This document shows positions 1-6,683 of a DNA stretch of 28,260 nt, piece after piece. Positions within the stretch are counted from its first letter, which is position 1. The number at the start of each line of letters is the position of its first letter. Source of the stretch: a virus. The translations under genes and the position numbers were made by a program. Location: positions 1 through 28,260 of IMG/VR virus record IMGVR_UViG_3300017788_000129. One strand, written 5' to 3'. A model generated the notes under the pieces. That model did not search any database, was not told where the DNA came from, and saw nothing but the letters and a program-made list of their open reading frames with translations.

Positions 1-357
1 ATGTGTTCTCGCTGTATTAGCTTGATCAAATGCTGCATTAGCTGTTAAGAATGCACCATTAGCATGTGTTCTCGCTGTATTAGCTTGATCAAATGCTGCA
101 TTAGCTGTTAAGAATGCACCATTAGCGTGTGTTCGTGCTGTATTTGCTTGATCAAATCCGACATTAGCTGTTAAGAATGCACCATTAGCATGTGTTCGTG
201 CTGTATTTGCTTGATCAAATCCGACATTAGCTGTTAAGAATGCACCATTAGCATGTGTTCTCGCTGTATTAGCTTGATTAAATGATGCATTAGCTGTTAA
301 GAATGCACCATTAGCGTGCGTTCGTGCTGTATTTGCTTGATCAAATGATGCGTTGGC
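1..357 (-). repeat. 63-nt tandem coding repeat, five full units plus one partial
   Basis: Units begin at 1, 64, 127, 190, 253 and 316, each 63 bp (21 codons, in frame). Units 1 and 2 are identical. Units 3 and 4 differ only in their first base. Unit 5 differs from unit 1 at a few bases, and unit 6 diverges after about 42 bases. The array probably continues left of the window. A more degenerate relative lies near 484-530. The identical neighbours suggest recent unit duplication. Confidence 0.95.
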
Positions 358-693
358 AACAGCTGATGCAACATTCTGTGAACCAAAAGCCGAATTTGCA
401 ATATCAAATGCCGAATTAGCAACGGTGGATGTAACGTTTTGGGCACCAAAAGCAGAATTAGCAACTATAAATGCACCATTGGCATGTGTTCTTGCTGTGT
501 TTGCTTGAGTAAAAGCCTCATTTGCTAAATTGTTTATATTATCATCAACTAGATTTGATATTACTCCATTTGCATTTTTATAGTAAAGAATACCATCGGA
601 ATAATTAATTGCTATTTCGCCGTGCTGCAAACTTGATGGAACATTACCAGAGGTGCCGGAGTGTTTTAAAATTATTGTAGTGGTATTTGCCAT
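1..693 (-). CDS. Repeat-bearing tail fibre protein, N-terminal 231 residues (runs off left edge)
   Basis: I read this frame by hand. It starts with ATG at 693-691 and stays open to base 1, so the C-terminus lies outside the window. The start overlaps the stop of the next upstream gene as TAATG, which suggests translational coupling. Residues 1-45 resemble the N-terminal domain common on phage fibre proteins, with a GEIAINYSDGILYYKN stretch. The rest is Ala/Asn-rich and contains a tandem 21-residue repeat (consensus around AFDQANTARTHANGAFLTAN). Repeats of this AFDxAN type are common in marine T4-like fibre proteins and probably form a trimeric fibrous shaft, but the shaft is inference. The receptor-binding end is not visible. 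Confidence 0.8.
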   Translation of the reverse strand, partial: MANTTTIILKHSGTSGNVPSSLQHGEIAINYSDGILYYKNANGVISNLVDDNINNLANEAFTQANTARTHANGAFIVANSAFGAQNVTSTVANSAFDIANSAFGSQNVASAVANASFDQANTARTHANGAFLTANASFNQANTARTHANGAFLTANVGFDQANTARTHANGAFLTANVGFDQANTARTHANGAFLTANAAFDQANTARTHANGAFLTANAAFDQANTARTH

Positions 694-890
694 TAGAAAG
701 TACCACCAAATATTACAGGAAGTGCTTTTACTTCATATTTTGAGGTTGTTGTATTATATACAACTGTAGAATTATTTGATGCATCAAGAACGGAAACATC
801 AGTTAATGCAGTAAGTCTAGAAGACGCAATAGGTGTTTGCGCCCTAACTTTTTGTTGATTTTGAGAATTTATTCTTACAGCTATTGTCAT
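693..890 (-). CDS. Small structural protein of 65 residues, function unknown
   Basis: This short protein sits between two virion-type genes. There is a three-base gap from the upstream stop and a TAATG overlap with the downstream fibre gene. It contains an LTDVSVLDASNNSTVVYNTT stretch, which resembles short segments found in phage fibre proteins that connect to structural domains. No catalytic motif, signal peptide or membrane segment is visible. Its position suggests a fibre-attachment or fibre-base accessory protein. That is inference from context only. Confidence 0.6.
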   Translation of the reverse strand: MTIAVRINSQNQQKVRAQTPIASSRLTALTDVSVLDASNNSTVVYNTTTSKYEVKALPVIFGGTF

Positions 891-893
891 TTT

Positions 894-1229
894 TTATGAT
901 ACTCTAGGAGTGACAGTTAATATTCCTTCAACTATTCTTGTTACCACGTTTGTAGGACTTGTCACTTTGACATCATAGACATATCTACCAGACTTTATAT
1001 TTACCGATGAGTCTGATGTTAGGGAAATAGTTACATTTCCGTTTCCGGCATCGTTGATTGTAGATGTAAAAACTGCAGTATTATTTGCCGAATAGTACGA
1101 CTTTTTTATGTTTGCATTTATTGTGTAGTTTGAAACATTGATTGGTAGATTGGTTGTATCTTCAGTTAGAGTCAAAATTGTACTAAAAGTAGACCCCTGA
1201 TCCACTATGAGTTCCGCGTAAGATGCCAT
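894..1229 (-). CDS. Small beta-rich virion protein (BppU/Ig-like N-domain type)
   Basis: The 111-residue protein has alternating hydrophobic strands. It opens with an AELIVDQGSTFSTILTL stretch and later has a SGRYVYDVKV stretch. This arrangement resembles small baseplate or upper-baseplate (BppU N-terminal-like) domains found in many tailed phages. The resemblance is recalled, not computed. An AGGT element precedes the ATG at 1229-1227, and a short leader of about 54 bases separates it from the upstream PP-loop gene. It probably belongs to the virion and sits with the downstream fibre gene. Specific binding partners are unknown. Confidence 0.6.
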   Translation of the reverse strand: MASYAELIVDQGSTFSTILTLTEDTTNLPINVSNYTINANIKKSYYSANNTAVFTSTINDAGNGNVTISLTSDSSVNIKSGRYVYDVKVTSPTNVVTRIVEGILTVTPRVS

Positions 1230-1246
1230 CTTCGTACCTTTTTGAC

Positions 1247-1254
1247 TATTTAGT
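1247..1254 (-). promoter_or_regulatory. Weak late-promoter-like octamer (ACTAAATA)
   Basis: On the minus strand the 54-bp intergenic gap carries ACTAAATA, six of eight matches to the T4 late octamer TATAAATA. The same octamer recurs at 6684-6691. It lies only about 18 bases from the start codon at 1229, which leaves little room for a leader. This is a weak candidate. Confidence 0.25.
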
Positions 1255-1283
1255 ATATCAAGAAAAACAAGACAAATGCTATT

Positions 1284-2459
1284 TTACATCAAACCAACAA
1301 AATATTCCTTTTCAACAGTAATTAGAGCATCGGGTCTATATCTATTTTGTACATATAAGTCACAATTCTTTATGACATGAGCAAGACCTTTTTTCCACAA
1401 AGAATACTCTATGCTATTTCTATGGTTTTCTATGAACCAGTAATCAAACTCTGAATACCAATCAAACGTTGCTTTATTGGCCTGAAACCACGAACTATTC
1501 CACGTTGTATACAATAAAGGTCGTATGATTCTCTCAGATGGTATTCTTCCCATTTCAAGAGGCTTAGGCATCTTGTGAAAAAAATATTGAAACTTTGTAT
1601 TTACCTTCAACCAATTCATGATAACATGTGCTTGTTTGCATATCATGTCACATGCATCAGGTGACCAATAAAAGTATTCAATAGTTGTATTTGTATAATC
1701 TTTAGCATATTCACCAATTGGTGTTATATTTGCCATTCTATCGCTAAAATACATACAGACTTTTTTCGTGTTTTCAAATATACGAATCTTTGGTTTATCT
1801 ACGCCAAGGACTATTGCTGTTTTTTTACTATGATCGAGTTGCTTCTTGAAATCTGGAAATTGTAGATAATTGTACCTTGATGCATCTATTGGATTCAATT
1901 CTTCTCTTACTTGAAAAATCCAACTTTCATCATTGTGCCTTGCAAATGCGTTGAACACAGAATCGCTTACATCAAATATTCTTATCTTTGTTTGCGGAGA
2001 AAGATTTGTTATTTCTTTTAGTCTTGGAATTGTTTGAAGAGCATATTCTGATGAATATGCATACTTTGCTGACTTTTCTGATGGATCAATTATAGCATAA
2101 TCATTCATGGCTTTGTTCATATGCGTGACTATGATTTCATCGACAAATAAATTTTGTCTTAGAAAAGCCATAAGCATGTTATGACTATCAGAACCACCAC
2201 TATAGCTAACAATCACATGATCATATTTTTCACGAATATCTCTTGCTCTGGCGTTGTATAATTCATCAAGAGTTTTTTCTGGCTCTTTTGTCCAATCATA
2301 TGCTTCAAATATTTCATCATTGAAATTCCACTGTAATAATCTCAAAGGATGAATACTTTGATTCATTTCTTTCAAGACTTTATTTGCCAAAATACACGCT
2401 TGTATCTTGGATTCAAACACAGTCGTACCTATAGTATAAAAACCCAACTTTTTGTTCAT
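1284..2459 (-). CDS. PP-loop (N-type) ATP pyrophosphatase-like enzyme
   Basis: Residues 84-94 contain an SYSGGSDSHN motif, the SGGxDS signature of PP-loop ATP pyrophosphatases. That superfamily includes QueC, asparagine synthetase, NAD synthetase, TilS and PAPS reductase-like enzymes. Such enzymes adenylate a carbonyl or amide substrate with release of pyrophosphate. The loop is preceded by a hydrophobic strand (HVIV) and followed by a helix, as expected. The remaining 300 residues are rich in Trp and Tyr and do not match a subfamily I can name. No glutaminase domain or zinc-binding cluster is evident. Neighbours are structural and adhesin genes, with no queuosine or deazaguanine gene nearby, so the substrate is unknown. 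No clear Shine-Dalgarno precedes the ATG. Confidence 0.75.
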   Translation of the reverse strand: MNKKLGFYTIGTTVFESKIQACILANKVLKEMNQSIHPLRLLQWNFNDEIFEAYDWTKEPEKTLDELYNARARDIREKYDHVIVSYSGGSDSHNMLMAFLRQNLFVDEIIVTHMNKAMNDYAIIDPSEKSAKYAYSSEYALQTIPRLKEITNLSPQTKIRIFDVSDSVFNAFARHNDESWIFQVREELNPIDASRYNYLQFPDFKKQLDHSKKTAIVLGVDKPKIRIFENTKKVCMYFSDRMANITPIGEYAKDYTNTTIEYFYWSPDACDMICKQAHVIMNWLKVNTKFQYFFHKMPKPLEMGRIPSERIIRPLLYTTWNSSWFQANKATFDWYSEFDYWFIENHRNSIEYSLWKKGLAHVIKNCDLYVQNRYRPDALITVEKEYFVGLM

Positions 2460-2473
2460 GACGAAAAAACTAA

Positions 2474-2914
2474 TTAGGTATTAGATGTGTTTGCCGTTAA
2501 AGAATCAATTATTTTTTGAATTTCGTTTTCAATATTTTCTTCTGTTGTTTTTTCTTCAACAACAACCGGCTTCACTGCTGCAAATTCTTTACCAACAAGC
2601 GAAGAAGCATTTGATAGAGAAGTATCTACGTTTGGATCCAAAATATCATGTTTCAATTTAAACCAATCATATGGAGCCGAATCATTGGCAATTTTCTGTA
2701 TTTCTTCTGCTGTTGGTGTAGTATCAGTTTTCCATATATTGATATGATAGTCGGTTTGGCATCTTTGTGGAGAGCCGTCTGATCTTCTTGCGATTGATCC
2801 GTCACTATTGAACGAAATTGACAAACTATCTTCCGTCAATACATCTGTGTAATATCTAACGATAATAGAGTGTTGATTAGGATCAATATCAATTATTCGA
2901 TATTTGACTTCCAT
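2474..2914 (-). CDS. Adhesin-locus protein X1 (146 aa), paralogue of X2
   Basis: I do not recognise the family by function. The protein is clearly paralogous to the product of 4547-4984. Both share a YYTD-LTED segment, a DGS-xxR-DGSP-RCQTDY core, an NIWKT motif and a DWFKLKHD-LD segment, then diverge in an acidic, Glu-rich tail. The ATG at 2914 follows GAGGAAAAAA, a strong ribosome binding site. A CATAAATA octamer lies 33 bases upstream. Both copies are associated with glycine-rich adhesin genes, which suggests a role in adhesin folding, attachment or virion incorporation. That role is inference. No catalytic motif or membrane segment is seen. Confidence 0.7.
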   Translation of the reverse strand: MEVKYRIIDIDPNQHSIIVRYYTDVLTEDSLSISFNSDGSIARRSDGSPQRCQTDYHINIWKTDTTPTAEEIQKIANDSAPYDWFKLKHDILDPNVDTSLSNASSLVGKEFAAVKPVVVEEKTTEENIENEIQKIIDSLTANTSNT

Positions 2915-2946
2915 TTTTTTCCTCGTGTTCTAGTGCATACACTATA

Positions 2947-2954
2947 TATTTATG
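2947..2954 (-). promoter_or_regulatory. Candidate T4-type late promoter (CATAAATA)
   Basis: The minus strand reads CATAAATA, seven of eight matches to the T4 late consensus TATAAATA. It lies in the divergent gap between the minus-strand X1 gene and the plus-strand oxygenase, about 33 bases before the X1 start codon. That spacing suits a late promoter followed by a short leader with GAGGA. The same octamer recurs before gp8. Confidence 0.55.
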
Positions 2955-2982
2955 TGAAAATAAACGTCATGTGGAGAATTTC

Positions 2983-3600
2983 ATGTACAAAGCTTTGTCC
3001 AATAGTCCTGAAGAAAGATCAAATATAACATATTCGTGGGCTTATTGGGATAACGGATTTAGTGAAGATGAAATAAGAAGAGTTGAAGAAATATGTTCTT
3101 TGAATAAAGTACAAAAAGCAACTATTGTTGGAACTCAAGATGAGCAAGAAGTTGAAAAAGTAAGAAAATCAAAAGTCCACTTTTATAAAAAAGACAAAAA
3201 TACAAATTGGATATTTGATAAATTCAATGCAATCATAACAGGTATAAATGAAAGTTACTATAACTATAATCTAAACGGATATCATGATTTTCAATATACT
3301 GAATATTATGCTAGTGAAGAAGGAAAGTATGACTGGCACATGGATATGTTGCATGGCCAAAGTAATCAAAATGGGACAAGAAAACTATCAGTTGTGATGT
3401 GCTTATCTGATCCAGAAAAAGATTTTGAAGGTGGTGATTTTGAAATAAATGTCGGTAATCAAAATGAACCACAAAAAATAGTTATGAAAAGAGGACGAAT
3501 CATATTTTTTCCATCATATATCATTCATAGAGTAAAACCCATAACTAAAGGTATTAGAAAATCAATTGTGATATGGGTAATTGGCCCGAAGTTTGTTTGA
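2983..3600 (+). CDS. 2-oxoglutarate/Fe(II) dioxygenase (PKHD/prolyl-hydroxylase-like)
   Basis: This is the only convincing plus-strand gene. I chose ATG at 2983, preceded by GGAG at 2973-2976, over the in-frame GTG at 2971 because the purine-rich element lies between them; this gives 205 residues. The double-stranded beta-helix iron site is visible: His119 and Asp121 in a WHMDM motif, His182 in IIHRV, and Arg192 in GIRKS for 2-oxoglutarate. The order HxD...H...R and the EGGDFEI segment fit the prolyl 4-hydroxylase/PKHD (PiuC-like) class. Such enzymes hydroxylate protein or small-molecule substrates using O2 and 2-oxoglutarate. Its stop codon directly abuts the stop of the convergent glycine-rich adhesin gene. 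Substrate is unknown; the adhesins are attractive candidates. Confidence 0.85.
   Translation: MYKALSNSPEERSNITYSWAYWDNGFSEDEIRRVEEICSLNKVQKATIVGTQDEQEVEKVRKSKVHFYKKDKNTNWIFDKFNAIITGINESYYNYNLNGYHDFQYTEYYASEEGKYDWHMDMLHGQSNQNGTRKLSVVMCLSDPEKDFEGGDFEINVGNQNEPQKIVMKRGRIIFFPSYIIHRVKPITKGIRKSIVIWVIGPKFV
3571..3600 (+). repeat. Left copy of imperfect 30-bp direct repeat flanking adhesin 1
   Basis: These are the last ten codons of the intact oxygenase (IWVIGPKFV and stop). They match 4508-4537 at 24 of 30 bases in the same orientation. The two copies bracket the adhesin gene at 3601-4509. Confidence 0.8.
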
Positions 3601-4509
3601 TTAATTACTTGTATTTCCGCTTAAAGTTCCTATAGCAATAAAAGTAATTAAATTATTACCTGCAATTGCAAATCCAGTATTTCCTACATTGCCTGTAGCA
3701 CCAGCAGCTCCTCCTGGTTTTGCACCGAGAGTTGCATTAAATGAATAACCACCACCGCCGTTAGCACCACCGAATCCAGCTTGTGCTGTATTCCCACCCG
3801 GTCCTCCTGCTCCAGCAGCAGGACTTCCACCAGACGATGCCGCGCCTCCGGCACCACGTAATGATGCTGTACCGTTTGCTCCAGCTGATCCTGCAGGAAC
3901 ATATAGTGAAACACCACCTGTGCCACCAGTTCCACCAGAAACTCCGGCGCCGCCACCACCGCCGCCACCTCCATAATAATTGTAGTATGGCACACCCTTG
4001 CTTGGAACATACAAATATCCTGTTGCGCCACCACCACCGCCGCCACCACCGCCCGATCCTCCGGGTCCGCCATTGCCACCTCTAATGATACCAAGATTAT
4101 TCAAATACATTCTTAAAACTTGACTACCTGTTTCAGCTTGAAATGCAACTGATCCGTTTGCACCACGAAGTCCAGTTCCGCCTGCTGAACCAGCAACACC
4201 GTCAACAGGTGAACCACTGTAACCAGAACCTCTACCACCAGCACCACCTGTTCCAGAAACACCTGTATTACCAACATTTCCGACTATGTTTGCTGAATTT
4301 CTTATGAAGAAATATGTTGAATTCGCCCATCCTGTACCAAGTCTTAATGCGGGACCATTGAAAACATTGCTTGATACATTTGCATCAATAAAACAAAATA
4401 AATTTACAGGGTATGTGGGTGTATTTGCACTTGCTCGCAAATTAACATTATTTGCAACTGTAGAAATTGTTATAACTTGATTTGGTCGTGTAACTATTGT
4501 TGTAAACAT
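3601..4509 (-). CDS. Glycine-rich adhesin 1 (302 aa)
   Basis: A conserved N-terminal segment of about 70 residues (IVTRP, then NLRASA, then an SGTGGAGG run) leads into a long glycine-rich body. The body has two poly-glycine blocks separated by a YYNYYGG segment. The C-terminus has a short conserved cap, NNLITFIAIGT. This layout recalls the polyglycine-sandwich adhesins of T-even phages (gp38 type), which sit at fibre tips and bind the host surface. Overall relationship to gp38 is by analogy, not proven homology. It is paralogous to 5004-5924. No good Shine-Dalgarno precedes the ATG: the leader is occupied by a remnant of an oxygenase gene on the other strand. Confidence 0.75.
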   Translation of the reverse strand: MFTTIVTRPNQVITISTVANNVNLRASANTPTYPVNLFCFIDANVSSNVFNGPALRLGTGWANSTYFFIRNSANIVGNVGNTGVSGTGGAGGRGSGYSGSPVDGVAGSAGGTGLRGANGSVAFQAETGSQVLRMYLNNLGIIRGGNGGPGGSGGGGGGGGGATGYLYVPSKGVPYYNYYGGGGGGGGAGVSGGTGGTGGVSLYVPAGSAGANGTASLRGAGGAASSGGSPAAGAGGPGGNTAQAGFGGANGGGGYSFNATLGAKPGGAAGATGNVGNTGFAIAGNNLITFIAIGTLSGNTSN

Positions 4510-4537
4510 ATGGGGTATTGGTCCAAAATTTGTTTAA
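4508..4537 (+). pseudogene. Ten-codon C-terminal remnant of a second 2OG-Fe(II) oxygenase
   Basis: The plus strand reads IWGIGPKFV followed by TAA. The intact oxygenase ends IWVIGPKFV and TGA. Eight of nine residues match, and four of the six base differences are synonymous or stop-to-stop. This pattern indicates a former coding sequence rather than chance. It overlaps the adhesin 1 start codon by two bases and fills its leader. No further oxygenase sequence is recognisable to the left. Confidence 0.75.
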
Positions 4538-4546
4538 AAATTAAAA

Positions 4547-4984
4547 TTATTTCTTTGTTAATTCTTCCAATAACTCTTCTATTTCTTGGTCACTTAATGG
4601 TTTAGATTTTTCTATTTTTTCTTCTATTTTTTCTTCTATTTTTTCAGATTCAAATTCTTTACTAAGCATATCTTTAATACATTCTAAAGATGTATCTACT
4701 TTCTCATCCAATACGTCATGTTTTAATTTAAACCATTCATGTGGAAAACAATCATTAATATATTTTATAATTTCATTCTTAGTTGGTGGTGGATTTGTTT
4801 TCCAAATATTAAGATTATAATCTGTTTGACATCTAATAGGTGAACCATCTTTGTTTCTTTCAATTGATCCATCTAAATTAAAAGATGTTGCCAAATTATC
4901 TTCCGTTAAAAAATCAGTATAGTATCTAACAACGATTGAATGTTGTGACAAATCAAAGCTTAAAATTTTAAATTTAAAATTCAT
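4547..4984 (-). CDS. Adhesin-locus protein X2 (145 aa), paralogue of X1
   Basis: The first 110 residues align throughout with X1, including the RCQTDY, NIWKT and EWFKLKHD-LDEKVDTSL segments. The two tails differ: X2 has a lysine/glutamate tail with an EKIE tetrapeptide repeat. The ATG at 4984 follows AAGGT and an A-tract, a reasonable ribosome binding site. It is more AT-rich than X1, so the two copies have evolved separately for some time. It lies immediately downstream of adhesin 2, so an adhesin-linked job such as chaperone or connector is plausible. Function is not known. Confidence 0.7.
   Translation of the reverse strand: MNFKFKILSFDLSQHSIVVRYYTDFLTEDNLATSFNLDGSIERNKDGSPIRCQTDYNLNIWKTNPPPTKNEIIKYINDCFPHEWFKLKHDVLDEKVDTSLECIKDMLSKEFESEKIEEKIEEKIEKSKPLSDQEIEELLEELTKK
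4609..4644 (-). repeat. 12-nt tandem repeat (three units) encoding EKIE
   Basis: Three consecutive 12-bp units built on cttctatttttt (plus strand) encode repeated Glu-Lys-Ile-Glu in the acidic tail of X2. Units two and three are identical. Length change here would keep the reading frame. Confidence 0.85.
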
Positions 4985-5003
4985 TTTTTTTTACCTTAAA
5001 TTA

Positions 5004-5924
5004 TCAGGACACAGGCCCGTTTCTAGTGCCTAATGATATATGTGTAATATTTGAGTTTCCTGTTACAGAATTTCCCTGAGATCCTGAGGGTCCTGTTGGT
5101 CCGACAGGTCCACCAGATCTAAATCCATACGTGCCCGATCCATATGCATTTGAAATGCCAGGATTTCCTGCGCTACCTAAATTACCTCCAGCACCCCCCG
5201 TTGTTGCTGTAACAGCAGCCCCGCCACCACCAGCACCACCGGCACCGCCAGTTGTTGACCCAGAAGTTGTAGTTGTTCCAGCACTTCCATTTGTACCACC
5301 TGGACCTGTACCAGTACCACCAGCACCACCTGAAGCTCCAGGAGTTCCTGCACCAGCACCACCACCACCGCCACCAAAGAAACTAGAATAACCAGGAACA
5401 TATGGTGCTGGTGCAACATCAGTTCTACCTGCAGCCCCACCACCGCCGCCGCCACCGCCACCTGTTCCACCGGAGCCTGCAGAGCCACCCGTAAATGTTC
5501 CAGATCCATTATCAAGAACTATACGAATATTTGATACAGTATCCGCAGTAAAAGAAGTTCCTCCTGTCCCACCAGTTCCACCTGTACCACCTTGATTACC
5601 TTGAGTGCCATCATTAGGTCCGCCATTTCCCTTACCACCAGCACCGCCTGAGCCGGGTGTTCCTGTAGCTCCTGCCACTCCTGTAATAGTGCTAGAATTT
5701 TTTATGTAAATGTCTGTGCCGCCATGCCAACCAGAACCGGTTCTATATGCAGGAACACTTGCAGAGGAACCTGTTACCGCGGCAGTAACAAATGCATAAA
5801 CATTAATGGGAAAGTTTGCATTAGGAACACCAATAGTAGATCCAACAGAAGATCTTAAATTATAATTACTTGTTGTTGATGTTACATTTACTATTGCGTA
5901 TGGGCGAGATATTATTGCGAGCAT
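5004..5924 (-). CDS. Glycine-rich adhesin 2 (306 aa) with collagen-like triplets
   Basis: The domain layout matches adhesin 1: an IISRPYAIVNV start, an NLRSSVG segment, two poly-glycine blocks around an aromatic SSFFGGG break, and a conserved C-terminal cap with NITHISLGT. Near the C-terminus there is a GPVGPTGPSG run of collagen-type Gly-X-Y triplets that adhesin 1 lacks. Prolines are also scattered in the glycine blocks. By analogy to polyglycine gp38-type tips, it probably forms the host-contacting end of a fibre. It is followed within 20 bases by X2 and preceded within 15 by a fibre-like protein. Confidence 0.75.
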   Translation of the reverse strand: MLAIISRPYAIVNVTSTTSNYNLRSSVGSTIGVPNANFPINVYAFVTAAVTGSSASVPAYRTGSGWHGGTDIYIKNSSTITGVAGATGTPGSGGAGGKGNGGPNDGTQGNQGGTGGTGGTGGTSFTADTVSNIRIVLDNGSGTFTGGSAGSGGTGGGGGGGGGAAGRTDVAPAPYVPGYSSFFGGGGGGAGAGTPGASGGAGGTGTGPGGTNGSAGTTTTSGSTTGGAGGAGGGGAAVTATTGGAGGNLGSAGNPGISNAYGSGTYGFRSGGPVGPTGPSGSQGNSVTGNSNITHISLGTRNGPVS

Positions 5925-5939
5925 GATGTTTGCTTCAAA

Positions 5940-6611
5940 TTACGATCTAACATCCGGTATCATTGCACCAAACATATTGGTACCATCAGAAACAAATGAA
6001 AATAAATCTCTCCTATTTGCACCACTAGTTAAAGTTGGATTAACGTTAGCGGTAAATTTATATTGATTTGAAAAAGTTAGTGTTCTACCACCAGTGCCAT
6101 CCTGTATTACATGGAGAATATATGTACCAACTCTTAAACTACTTGCATTTGCAAGCGTTCTATTTCCAGCAAGAGTTACGGTTGCTATTTGACCAAGAGA
6201 AGTGTCCCAAGAAATTGTTGAGGCGTCAGTTAACGTTTGAGATAATATATTTGCGGCGGCAATATCTATTGTTCCACCAGTTGCTCTTAAATTTTGACTA
6301 ACATTTATTGTTGGAACAACAAGTGTTCCTATCATTGTGTCGCCAGTCTTTAATAAACTATTGCTGGCAGCACTGTTTGCTACATTAGCTCTATCAAACG
6401 CGGAATTAGCTGTATCAAACGCGGAAGAAAGAGTAGAAACAACATTTAGTGAACCAAAAAATAAATTATTTGCAGTAACAATATTTGCAGTAACACTACG
6501 ATAAGTTTGTAGACCATCACCAAGCAAATCGTTAATTACAACAATAAGTTGATTTGTAGTTACTCTCCATTCATCAAACGTATTCGTTAGTGATACATTA
6601 CTGATGGCCAT
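5940..6611 (-). CDS. Fibre-like virion protein (223 aa), paralogue of the 326-aa protein
   Basis: Residues 1-45 (SLTNTFDEWR, NDLLGDGL, TYRSVTAN) match the N-terminus of the product of 9091-10071, and so does the C-terminal half (LAGNRTLANAS, IQDGTGGRTLTFS). The two differ in the middle: this protein has only AFDTANSAFDRAN-type repeats and no cupredoxin domain. The shared N-terminus probably docks to the same virion component. The ATG at 6611 follows GGAG at about ten bases. It lies between the 788-residue fibre and adhesin 2, so it may be a connector or adapter for the adhesin. That role is inference. Confidence 0.7.
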   Translation of the reverse strand: MAISNVSLTNTFDEWRVTTNQLIVVINDLLGDGLQTYRSVTANIVTANNLFFGSLNVVSTLSSAFDTANSAFDRANVANSAASNSLLKTGDTMIGTLVVPTINVSQNLRATGGTIDIAAANILSQTLTDASTISWDTSLGQIATVTLAGNRTLANASSLRVGTYILHVIQDGTGGRTLTFSNQYKFTANVNPTLTSGANRRDLFSFVSDGTNMFGAMIPDVRS

Positions 6612-6683
6612 CTAAATTAACTCCGTTATTTTTTAGCACGCTCAAAAACTTCAAATATAACTACAAATTAAGTGGTATTAGCT

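Noticed and set aside
1-357. Regular direct repeats that could be taken for a CRISPR array
   Set aside because: Units are contiguous 63-bp coding repeats in frame within a fibre gene, with no unique spacers.
2971-2982. GTG start for the oxygenase
   Set aside because: GGAG at 2973-2976 would lie inside the coding sequence; it is well placed for the ATG at 2983.
3783-4085. Long plus-strand open frame opposite adhesin 1 (and similar at 5131-5391 opposite adhesin 2)
   Set aside because: These are reverse-complement shadows of glycine-rich coding sequence, giving low-complexity His/Arg- or Pro/Ala-rich products without ribosome sites.
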